Shown: piece after piece, positions 1-6,833 of the stretch
How the letters are laid out: every line of letters starts with the position of its first letter
How positions within the stretch are numbered: the stretch's first letter is position 1
Source of the DNA: an uncultured Lachnospiraceae bacterium
GTDB taxonomy: Bacteria; Bacillota; Clostridia; Lachnospirales; Lachnospiraceae
DNA length: 10,766 bases
Assembly (NCBI GenBank): GCA_947178465.1
Contig: CAMWYL010000082.1
Span: 1-10,766 of the forward strand
Direction of reading: 5' to 3'
Translations under genes and position numbers: made by a program
Notes under the pieces: model-generated
Seen by the model: only the letters and a program-made list of their open reading frames with translations
Databases searched by the model: none
What the model was told of the DNA's origin: nothing

Positions 1-20
1 CTCGGCGCTGGGTATAAGAG

Positions 21-2348
21 TCAGGTCTTACACTCATATAGATATTGCAGCAACATATCCTCAGGCCATGTCATATATTGGCTCATGCGCATCACCTTGA
101 AGGTCGGCCAGTTATTCTGACAACTCGCTCTGCCGCCCGCGTTTTGTACCTTGTCGAAAGCCTCAAATTCCGCCTTTGCGATTGTAAGCGCCAAGGCAGT
201 TACCACGGGAGCATTCGCCACAATTGCCGTCAGCAGCGCATCGCTCTTGGCTGTCAGCTCCTTCGTATTCCCATCCAGATAAATATCACTCTTTCCTATG
301 ATATCAAGCTTTTCAAGTGCATTGGCAAAGATTACCGCAAGAGACTCTATCGCGATTCCCAGCTCCCGCTCATATTTCTTTGTCACCGGCGTAAGGCTGA
401 TTTGCTCAAGCAATCCCGCAACGTCCCGCAACACACCGTCCTCACCCTCTGTTACCATCTCCGGGTTCTGCGGCAGTCCTTTAAACAGCCACTTATCATG
501 CGGCGCATACTGCCGATTCAAGAGATAGTTGAGCTTCATCGCCTGCTTTACGCACTCCGCCTTTGCCAGTTCTGCCGCCACAAGCTGCCCGCGTCTGCGC
601 ATACGTGGCAGATTGTATTGCCCACTCTGTGAAAACTGAGCGCACGCCTGCGCAATCTTGCGATACCAGGCTGCCTTCGGGTAATACGCCGCAAGGCGGT
701 CCCGATATTTGGTAAATATTCCTTCATCATCCCGAAACACTTCACCGTTGACAGCCGCGGCAAGCGCATAATCCTGAACCGCCAGCCAGTACTTTATCGT
801 ATTCAGGCTCTCCTGTCCTCCACATGTATTGATTTCTCCAATCAAATCATATCCCAACAGGTTCTTATAGAACTCCTCGATTACCATCACACCGGTCCTG
901 TCCCTGCCGTGGAAGGTCTCCGTCCTCTGAACGCCCTGATAGGAATCCGGAAGCTGTTCGTAAGCCTCCTGCAGGGCTTTGCCGATTTTGTTATAGACCT
1001 CCTTTGTCACCCACATCACGAAGCGCGGGCCGAAATCATGGTCAGCGGACAGCGTATCGTCAAAACCGAAGCAATCCGATCCCTTCCCGACCAATCCGAC
1101 CGCGATCACATGCTCATATTCCTTGAATTTCGCGGCGATCATCGGTCTGCCGTATTCCTCATAGTAGGCACGGCAAAGCTCCAAACCGGTAATCTCGGGT
1201 GTAAAATCCTCATATTCCTCGATATCAGGGATTTCTTCCTCTGCAGGCTCCTGCACAATGTCCTCCATTGCGCCGTCCAACAGCACAGGCTCCACATACG
1301 ATACATCCGATCCGGTTCCGATCATGTCCATGTCATCCGCATGGCTCTCGGAAGCGGCAAGCTTTTCCATGGCAAACAGGCTCTCCGTCATCACCCCCGG
1401 CTCAATATCCTGTATCGCTTCAGGCTCCTGCACCGAAAAGTCCTCTGCCGCAAAATCCACGGGTTCCTGTGCCAAAAAGTCCTCTGCCGCAAAATCCACA
1501 GACTCCTGCGCCGTTTTCTCCCACAGAGCATTCTCCTCAAAATCGGCATTTTTCTCCAGTTTAAGGCGGATAATCGCGATATTTTCGCTTAATCGCTCAT
1601 ACTGCACATTGTTCGTCCCCAGATATTTCGCCACGCAGTCGCGGCTCTTTTCCATGGCCGCACAGGCCTCCTCATAGTTCTTCTCCATATAATAAAGACT
1701 TCCCAACGCGGAAAGCGCCGCACTGTAGTGCGCGTCATCAACGCCAAGCTCCTCAAAAATCCGGATAGCCTCCTCCGCGTCCGCCTTCGCCTCGTCATCC
1801 TCGCCAAGCTCAATACAGGTATTCGCAAGGTTCGCATAGGTCACTGCAATCTCAAACTGCTGATCCGCTTTGCTCCGCACAATATCAAGCGCCTTCTCAA
1901 GCTGCTCCTTCGCGGAGGCAAAATCCCCCATCTCCTGATACAGCAGGCTGAGATTGTTGTAGAGCGACGCATAATACATATCGTCAGGCTTTAACAGTTC
2001 CTCATAGACCGGAAGCACACGGTTATAGAAACCCAACGATTCCTGAAGCAGCCCCGCGGCCCGGTGTGCGTTTGCAATATTCAAGAGCACCGTCGCATAC
2101 GGAATCGTCCCCTGTATGTCCATCTCCTCCATCAGCGCGATTGCCTTGTTACAGCATGCGACAGATTCCTCATACCGGCCGGTTTCCCGGTAAAACCCGA
2201 TCAGCTCACTGTAAAGGACCAGCTCCGCCTCCCGGTTTCCCTCGACCTGCGCCTGAGCGATGTATCTTGACAAAAAGTCCTCTATCTCACCGATTTTCTC
2301 CTCCGCAAAAAGAGCATCCAACTCATCCAATATCTGATTTATCTCCAT
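21..2348 (-). CDS. TPR protein with DUF4037 nucleotidyltransferase-like region and DUF4125-like C-terminus
   Basis: A 775-residue multidomain cytosolic protein of unknown function. Residues about 40-265 hold at least five TPR units (for example ELIGFYRETGRYEESVACC and NNLSLLYQEMGDFASAKEQL), a protein-binding scaffold. A very acidic linker (about 270-385) contains a 13-residue tandem repeat around VDFAAEDF. From about 388 follows a DUF4037-like region with GLVGKGSDCFGFDDTLSADHD (418-438): the Gly423-Ser424 pair and Asp436-x-Asp438 have the spacing of the nucleotidyltransferase fold. Residues 585-622 (RRRGQLVAAELAK ... LLNRQYAPHDKW) match the helical part usual in DUF4037 proteins. The end (about 726-771, FDKVQNAGGRASCQNNWPTF, MRMSQYMTW) resembles the start of DUF4125, but the protein stops soon after, where DUF4125 proteins normally continue. 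AGGAGG sits 7 nt before the ATG. Nucleotide transfer is an inference from motifs; substrate and partner are unknown. Confidence 0.88.
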   Translation of the reverse strand: MEINQILDELDALFAEEKIGEIEDFLSRYIAQAQVEGNREAELVLYSELIGFYRETGRYEESVACCNKAIALMEEMDIQGTIPYATVLLNIANAHRAAGLLQESLGFYNRVLPVYEELLKPDDMYYASLYNNLSLLYQEMGDFASAKEQLEKALDIVRSKADQQFEIAVTYANLANTCIELGEDDEAKADAEEAIRIFEELGVDDAHYSAALSALGSLYYMEKNYEEACAAMEKSRDCVAKYLGTNNVQYERLSENIAIIRLKLEKNADFEENALWEKTAQESVDFAAEDFLAQEPVDFAAEDFSVQEPEAIQDIEPGVMTESLFAMEKLAASESHADDMDMIGTGSDVSYVEPVLLDGAMEDIVQEPAEEEIPDIEEYEDFTPEITGLELCRAYYEEYGRPMIAAKFKEYEHVIAVGLVGKGSDCFGFDDTLSADHDFGPRFVMWVTKEVYNKIGKALQEAYEQLPDSYQGVQRTETFHGRDRTGVMVIEEFYKNLLGYDLIGEINTCGGQESLNTIKYWLAVQDYALAAAVNGEVFRDDEGIFTKYRDRLAAYYPKAAWYRKIAQACAQFSQSGQYNLPRMRRRGQLVAAELAKAECVKQAMKLNYLLNRQYAPHDKWLFKGLPQNPEMVTEGEDGVLRDVAGLLEQISLTPVTKKYERELGIAIESLAVIFANALEKLDIIGKSDIYLDGNTKELTAKSDALLTAIVANAPVVTALALTIAKAEFEAFDKVQNAGGRASCQNNWPTFKVMRMSQYMTWPEDMLLQYLYECKT
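1426..1512 (-). repeat. 39-bp tandem repeat in the acidic linker of the TPR protein
   Basis: Two full 39-bp units (1426-1464 and 1465-1503) and the first nine bases of a third share most bases; 27 bases in the core, from aaaagtcc to aatccac, are identical. Each unit encodes 13 residues of the form AQE(S/P)VDFAAEDF(L/S). The length keeps the reading frame, so unit number can change without breaking the protein. Confidence 0.9.
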
Positions 2349-2365
2349 TGCCCTTCCTCCTAATA

Positions 2366-3160
2366 TCAGATTTTCCGCAGAATATCCACGGTATGCGCTC
2401 CTGCTCCTATCAGCTCCTGCCGTTCGCAGGTCGCAAGCTGATACTGCACAAAAATTTCAAATTCCTCGTCCGTCAAACGATTCAGAAACGGCCGCATGTA
2501 ATTTGCCGGCCCGTCAGGGGAAATCAGCCTCAACCGCTCGAAACCGACCGCTTCGTTCAGGGCGTTGATATCTTCCACCCGCACATAGTCATACAGTGCC
2601 TTCTTATCGGAAACGGTATGAAAATCCGCCGTCAAACGCTGCTTGGCCATGCACGCAAGCACGTTCCGCTCCTTAAAGGCATAGCTGATCACGCCATATT
2701 CATTCATGCAGTAAGCCACGAATATTACACCACCCGTCTTGGTAACCCGTTTCGCCTCCGCAAGCGCCTGCTTCTTCTCCGCAAAGGTAAACAGATGGTA
2801 CATTGGCCCGAACAGCAACGTCACGTCAAACTGCTCATTTGCAAGCTTCTTCAAATGCAATGCATTTCCCTGCATTGCCTTTACCGCGCTTGCCTTCTTC
2901 TTAAGGATCCCCAGATTATACCGCACCAGCTCCACTGCCGTCACATCATAACCCTCGTCGGAGAGCGCCACACTGTAGCGTCCTGTCCCTGCGCCGATAT
3001 CCAGCAGCTTTATTTCCTGCCTTGTTGCTCCGGCGGCCTCGCACTGCGACAGATACCTGTGAATATATTCCATCGAGACACGAAACTCTACTTGTCCGTG
3101 GCGGGAGTTTAACCGTTTTTCCTCGTTAAATTTATTATAATACGCTTCCAGCTCTGTCAT
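2366..3160 (-). CDS. Class I SAM-dependent methyltransferase
   Basis: A 264-residue Rossmann-fold methyltransferase, cytosolic. Motif I is KLLDIGAGTGRYSV (51-64), the SAM-ribose acidic residue is probably Glu77 in VTAVELV, and motif IV is FDVTLLFGPMYHLF (111-124), followed by an AEAKRVTKTGGVIFV strand-helix block (134-148) typical of Methyltransf_11/25 proteins. The GPMYHL version of motif IV is common in uncharacterised clostridial methyltransferases that probably act on small molecules, rather than in rRNA or DNA methylases. A C-terminal segment (about 175-264) forms the likely substrate lid. The substrate cannot be predicted. AAAGGA lies 8-9 nt before the ATG and begins within the stop codon of the YczE-like gene (gap 12 nt), so translation is probably coupled. 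The next gene starts 17 nt downstream. Confidence 0.93.
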   Translation of the reverse strand: MTELEAYYNKFNEEKRLNSRHGQVEFRVSMEYIHRYLSQCEAAGATRQEIKLLDIGAGTGRYSVALSDEGYDVTAVELVRYNLGILKKKASAVKAMQGNALHLKKLANEQFDVTLLFGPMYHLFTFAEKKQALAEAKRVTKTGGVIFVAYCMNEYGVISYAFKERNVLACMAKQRLTADFHTVSDKKALYDYVRVEDINALNEAVGFERLRLISPDGPANYMRPFLNRLTDEEFEIFVQYQLATCERQELIGAGAHTVDILRKI

Positions 3161-3172
3161 CCGAACATTCCT

Positions 3173-3823
3173 TTATTTCAACAGCACTTCCATCTTCTTC
3201 TGCACCAGCGTAATCACCGGTCCCAGGAAAAACGCCACCAGAACCGTCACGATACCGACATCTCCGCCAAGCAGGAAGCCGCCAATCATAAACGCAATAT
3301 CCCATATCATGCGCACAACCTTAAACGAAAAGCGTTTTACATGCTTTGACAGAATAAACGGCAACGCATCATAGGGGGACGAGCCCAGCCCCGCGCACAT
3401 ATAGGCCGCCGCTCCCACTAAAAATACCGCAAGAGAGGGTATCAGCAGCACATAGCGGCTTGTCGTCAGTGAAAAGAACCCTGCCGGAAGAATCAGCGAC
3501 CAAATCCACTGAAAGAAATCCGATATGTATCCCAAAAAGCACATGTTTCCAATTGTGCCAAAGCCAATCCTGCTCAAGTCAAAGCGCACCACAAACACAA
3601 ACGTCACCAGATGGCACAGGAACTGACAGGTTCCAAAGCTCAGGTGCACATAGTTCGTAACGCCCTGGGTCAGGCACGAGCAGGGATCCGTGCCAAGATT
3701 AATCGCCCGCAAAAGGGAAAGTCCCAAGCCCTGCGCAATCACGCCGCAAATCATCATAATCATGCGCTTTTGAAATTTCGGCGGACGTGCAAACCACGTC
3801 AATTTCTTTCCTTTAAAATTCAT
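3173..3823 (-). CDS. YczE-like integral membrane protein (COG2364 type)
   Basis: A 216-residue polytopic membrane protein resembling Bacillus YczE and the wider YitT-like group; no biochemical function is established for most members. A basic N-terminus (MNFKGKK...FQKR) precedes hydrophobic spans at about 20-42, 60-80, 88-114, 122-145, 168-187 and 188-207, so roughly six helices. The hallmark is GLGLSLLRAINLGTDPCSC (32-50), repeated in a related form as GAAAYMCAGLGSSPYDALP (137-155), suggesting an internal duplication of a three-helix unit. Its ATG overlaps the ClpX-like stop by 11 nt (ATGAATTTTAA), which implies translational coupling, and the next gene's Shine-Dalgarno starts at its own stop codon. 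YczE in Bacillus has been linked to regulation of peptide synthetase activity, but nothing here supports that role. Membrane topology is inferred by eye. Confidence 0.85.
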   Translation of the reverse strand: MNFKGKKLTWFARPPKFQKRMIMMICGVIAQGLGLSLLRAINLGTDPCSCLTQGVTNYVHLSFGTCQFLCHLVTFVFVVRFDLSRIGFGTIGNMCFLGYISDFFQWIWSLILPAGFFSLTTSRYVLLIPSLAVFLVGAAAYMCAGLGSSPYDALPFILSKHVKRFSFKVVRMIWDIAFMIGGFLLGGDVGIVTVLVAFFLGPVITLVQKKMEVLLK

Positions 3824-5417
3824 AAAAATTATGCTCCTCTGCCTTAGGCATCTCAACAACAGACTCCTGCTTCTCTTCAATCGCCGCAGGTGCCTTCGGG
3901 TGTACCTTCTCTGTGCGTATTTCTATAACGGGGCCGCCGGTTCCGTTGATATAGTCACCGGTAATCGTTACCTCTCCGATATTGTCATCCTTTGGAATCT
4001 CATACATGATATCCAACATAAATTCTTCAATAATAGCGCGCAACGCACGGGCGCCCGTCTCTCGCTCCAGCGCCTTTTCCGCAATCGCCTCCAATGCGCT
4101 GTCATCAAACACAAGCTTTACCTCGTCCAGCTCCAAAAGCTTTTGGTACTGCTTCAAAATCGCATTTTTCGGCTCCTTCAATATCTTGACATAGCTTTCC
4201 TTCGTCAGGCCGTCCATCGGACATATAATTGGAAGGCGCCCGATAAACTCCGGTATCATGCCGAATTTCTTGATGTCCTCAACCGTTACCTTACCAAGAA
4301 TATTCGGTTCCTTATCAAATCTGTCCTTAAGCTCCGCATTAAAACCAATGGAGGATTGCTTGCTCAGGCGCTGCTTTATGATTTCCTCCAAATCCGGAAA
4401 CGCGCCGCCACAGATAAAGAGGATATTCCTTGTGTTCACTGTTGTCAGCGGCACCATTGCATTTTTACTGTTGGCTCCTACCGGGACCTCCACATCCGCA
4501 CCTTCGAGAAGCTTAAGCATTCCCTGCTGCACGGATTCCCCACTGACATCGCGCGAGGTCGTGTTCTTCTTCTTTGCGATCTTGTCAATCTCATCAATAA
4601 AGACAATCCCGCGCTCTGCCTTCTCCACGTCATTGTCAGCCGCAGCCAGCAGTTTGGAGATAACCGATTCGATATCGTCGCCGATATAGCCCGCCTCCGT
4701 CAGGGAAGTCGCATCCGCGATTGCAAGCGGCACATCCAGCAGCCTCGCCAGCGTCTTTACCATGTAGGTCTTCCCGCAGCCGGTCGGTCCCAGCAGCAAA
4801 ATATTCGACTTTTCGATTTCGATATCATCCATCGTGCCGGTCGTCACCCGCTTGTAGTGATTGTATACCGCCACCGAAATGACCTTTTTCGCATGCTCCT
4901 GCCCTACCACGAAGTCATCCAGCTGTCCCTTGATTTTATGCGGCGCGGGCAGATTGTTGATGTTAAATACTGCCTCCTGCTTTTTCTCCTTGGGCTTTTT
5001 GCGCTTCAGCTTCTGACGGTTCGGAATACCGCCGTCGCCCTGCAAATCCGCAATATTCACAAAACTGATATTCGGGAAACGCCGTTTCCCGTCCTTACCG
5101 GTCTCGTCGTCTAAATTGATGGTATGGTTCAGCATTCCCTGATAATCGAACTGGCTGACGGTATCCATCGTCTTATGCATACAATCCGAACATACAGAAA
5201 TATGGTTGGGCAGCTTAAACATTCTCCCCGCCTTGCTTTCGGGCCGTCTGCAGATAAAGCATACATCCTCGTAATCGTTTTCCTTATCCTTATCCGTCCC
5301 GTCATCCGCGGACGACGCCCCTGACTGCTCCGTCTCCGACGCACTCTCCTTGGCTTTGTCCTCCTCGTCAGCAATGTCTATCATTTCTAAATCTTCGTTG
5401 TTGTCCATCATATTCAT
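3813..5417 (-). CDS. clpX: ClpX-family AAA+ unfoldase, long divergent form
   Basis: An ATP-driven protein unfoldase of the ClpX family, which threads substrates into ClpP. Numbering from the ATG at 5423 (536 residues; ClpX is usually about 420): an acidic tail (1-52), a four-Cys zinc domain (Cys55, Cys58, Cys78, Cys81), a linker with a Lys-rich run (138-149), then the AAA+ core with Walker A GPTGCGKT (212-219), pore loop GYIG (245-248, usually GYVG), Walker B VFIDEID (274-280), IGF ClpP-docking loop (359-361), Arg finger in FIGRLP (Arg396), sensor-2 GAR (457-459), and an acidic C-terminal tail after 505. The RKH-loop position (about 312-330) reads VPVGANSKNAMVP, without RKHP. The zinc knuckles (CFIC, CSDC) also differ from the usual CSFC/CDEC. 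No clpP or tig lies beside it. These traits suggest a paralogue of housekeeping ClpX with its own substrates, still able to dock ClpP; being the only ClpX is not excluded. Confidence 0.9.
   Translation of the reverse strand: MNMMDNNEDLEMIDIADEEDKAKESASETEQSGASSADDGTDKDKENDYEDVCFICRRPESKAGRMFKLPNHISVCSDCMHKTMDTVSQFDYQGMLNHTINLDDETGKDGKRRFPNISFVNIADLQGDGGIPNRQKLKRKKPKEKKQEAVFNINNLPAPHKIKGQLDDFVVGQEHAKKVISVAVYNHYKRVTTGTMDDIEIEKSNILLLGPTGCGKTYMVKTLARLLDVPLAIADATSLTEAGYIGDDIESVISKLLAAADNDVEKAERGIVFIDEIDKIAKKKNTTSRDVSGESVQQGMLKLLEGADVEVPVGANSKNAMVPLTTVNTRNILFICGGAFPDLEEIIKQRLSKQSSIGFNAELKDRFDKEPNILGKVTVEDIKKFGMIPEFIGRLPIICPMDGLTKESYVKILKEPKNAILKQYQKLLELDEVKLVFDDSALEAIAEKALERETGARALRAIIEEFMLDIMYEIPKDDNIGEVTITGDYINGTGGPVIEIRTEKVHPKAPAAIEEKQESVVEMPKAEEHNFYEF
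3834..3839 (-). promoter_or_regulatory. Ribosome binding site of the YczE-like gene, inside the ClpX 3' end
   Basis: GAGGAG, made of two Glu codons of the ClpX-like C-terminus, lies 10 nt before the ATG at 3823. The frame runs upstream to 3880, but nothing there supports initiation, so the start is set at 3823. Confidence 0.7.
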
Positions 5418-5424
5418 ACCCATG

Positions 5425-5430
5425 CCTTTC
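5425..5430 (-). promoter_or_regulatory. Ribosome binding site deciding the ClpX-like start
   Basis: GAAAGG ends 1 nt before the first possible ATG (5423), which is too close, but 7 nt before the in-frame ATG at 5417. The later ATG is therefore preferred, removing two residues. Confidence 0.6.
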
Positions 5431-5447
5431 TAACCACGCCGATGCGG

Positions 5448-6794
5448 TCAATTGTCATTATGCTGCAATACCACGTCCATCGTCCGCTCTATGTACTCTC
5501 CCTGCTCCTGCCGCATGACGACGACCTCCACCTGCGTTCCCGCGGTATAATATTCCAGAACTCCCTGCAGTTGTGTCATCGCGGTAATTTCCTCACCGTC
5601 GATCTCAATAATGATATCTCCCTTCAGTATGCCGGCCTTTTCCGCCGCGCTGCCCTTAATTACCCGCACAACATATACGCCCTGCGGCATATTATAGCTG
5701 CTGCTGGCATCTTTTGAAACATCATTCCCTGAGATTCCCAGAAATGCACGCTTGTCAGCGGAAACCTTTCTTCTTGTCTCCTGCTCTATCAGTTCTTCAA
5801 TAATCGGCTTTGCGGTGTCAACCGGTATCGCATAGCCCATTCCCTCGATCACATAATCCGCAATCTTGCTGGAATTAATGCCGATTACCTCGCCTCGGAT
5901 ATTCAACAGTGCGCCACCGGAATTTCCCGGGTTGATGGCGGCATCCGTCTGTATCAGATAGCCCTGATTGATGTCCGGGTCATCCGCGAAAACATCCCTG
6001 TTCAGCGCACTGATCACCCCGGTCGTAACAGACTGTCCATAGCCGAGGGAATTCCCGATGGCAATTGCCGGCTCGCCCACCTGAAGCGCATTCGAATCTC
6101 CCAGAACGGCTATCGCGATTGCATCCAGCGTATCACTGTCCATATCCTCAATAAAAACACTGACAATCGCCAGGTCATTATCCGGGGCGGTACCTTTCAC
6201 ATAGGCCTCAACCTCACTGTCGTCAATAAACTGCACATACAGGTCATTGCAATCCTCCACAACATGATAGTTTGTGACAATCAACAGCTCCTCCTCGTTC
6301 TGTCCCACGATAATACCGGAACCGCTCGCTTCCTCGTCTACCATCCTGTCATACCAGTAATCATAGGTGGTATATTCGTTAGTGATGGCAACCACACAGG
6401 GCATGGCGGCCTTGACCACCTCCGTCACATCACAGACAACTGCCGTCGCCGTATCCGCCTGCGGTACAGTCTGCACCTTTCCCACATTGGGCACCGGTCT
6501 TTCCGTCTGCTCCCGTTCCGGCACGGTCTCCGGATTTTGTTCCTCTTCCACCTGCGAGTTCTCCCTCGCCTCCCTTTCGCTCTCCTCTTTCCGCCTTGCG
6601 GCGCGCGACTGTGCCGACTCCCGCGTCTCGTCCGCGGCTTCCTCGGAAGTGTCGGGCAGGAACACAAAAGCGTCCGTAAACGCATCCCGGTTCCCCAGAA
6701 CATACTGATATGCAAACGCACCGCCGGTCGTATATATTGAGGTCAGCAAAATACAACCGATCACCGCCACCGCCGTTTTTAACTTATTATTCAT
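5448..6794 (-). CDS. htrA: HtrA/DegP-type trypsin-like serine protease with one PDZ domain
   Basis: A membrane-anchored extracytoplasmic protease of the S1C family, which degrades or refolds misfolded exported proteins. Its 448 residues show an uncleaved-looking signal anchor (about 5-30), a charged linker rich in Glu, Arg, Ser and Pro (about 50-105), the protease domain (about 122-335), and a single PDZ domain (about 345-445, with FLGISG and the GDIIIEIDGEEI core). The catalytic triad is complete: His177 in TNYHVVED, Asp207 in DNDLAIV, Ser292 in NPGNSGGAL. The ligand-gated loops LGYGQSVTTGVIS and YLIQTDAAINPG match the family. Length and layout resemble Bacillus HtrA-type proteins. AAGGAG lies 8 nt before the ATG. 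It follows glmS by 39 nt and precedes the ClpX-like gene by about 30 nt with no terminator, suggesting shared control of quality control on both sides of the membrane. Confidence 0.95.
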   Translation of the reverse strand: MNNKLKTAVAVIGCILLTSIYTTGGAFAYQYVLGNRDAFTDAFVFLPDTSEEAADETRESAQSRAARRKEESEREARENSQVEEEQNPETVPEREQTERPVPNVGKVQTVPQADTATAVVCDVTEVVKAAMPCVVAITNEYTTYDYWYDRMVDEEASGSGIIVGQNEEELLIVTNYHVVEDCNDLYVQFIDDSEVEAYVKGTAPDNDLAIVSVFIEDMDSDTLDAIAIAVLGDSNALQVGEPAIAIGNSLGYGQSVTTGVISALNRDVFADDPDINQGYLIQTDAAINPGNSGGALLNIRGEVIGINSSKIADYVIEGMGYAIPVDTAKPIIEELIEQETRRKVSADKRAFLGISGNDVSKDASSSYNMPQGVYVVRVIKGSAAEKAGILKGDIIIEIDGEEITAMTQLQGVLEYYTAGTQVEVVVMRQEQGEYIERTMDVVLQHNDN

Positions 6795-6833
6795 CCGTTT
6801 CTCTCCTTACTTCTCCAACCGAACCATATCGTG

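Noticed and set aside
1426..1512. Direct repeats as a possible CRISPR or regulatory repeat
   Set aside because: The units are adjacent without spacers, in frame, and encode a repeating acidic peptide within one gene.
909..1592. Plus-strand open frame of 227 codons opposite the TPR protein
   Set aside because: Antisense shadow; its repeated residues merely mirror the 39-bp repeat in the real gene.
2066..3112. Long plus-strand open frame of 348 codons opposite the methyltransferase and TPR genes
   Set aside because: It lies antisense to genes with clear domains and RBSs, has a Pro/His/Cys-rich meaningless translation with no recognisable motif, and crosses a real gene junction.
3824..3880. 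N-terminal extension of the YczE-like protein by 19 residues
   Set aside because: It overlaps the ClpX-like C-terminus by 68 nt, and the only good Shine-Dalgarno serves the ATG at 3823.
3831..5114. Plus-strand open frame of 427 codons opposite the ClpX-like gene
   Set aside because: Shadow of a strongly conserved AAA+ gene; its product is an Arg/Leu/His-rich sequence with no domain features.
6425..6756. Several short overlapping frames open in other phases around the HtrA linker
   Set aside because: They arise from the biased Glu/Arg/Ser codon composition of the linker; none has an RBS-supported, recognisable product.
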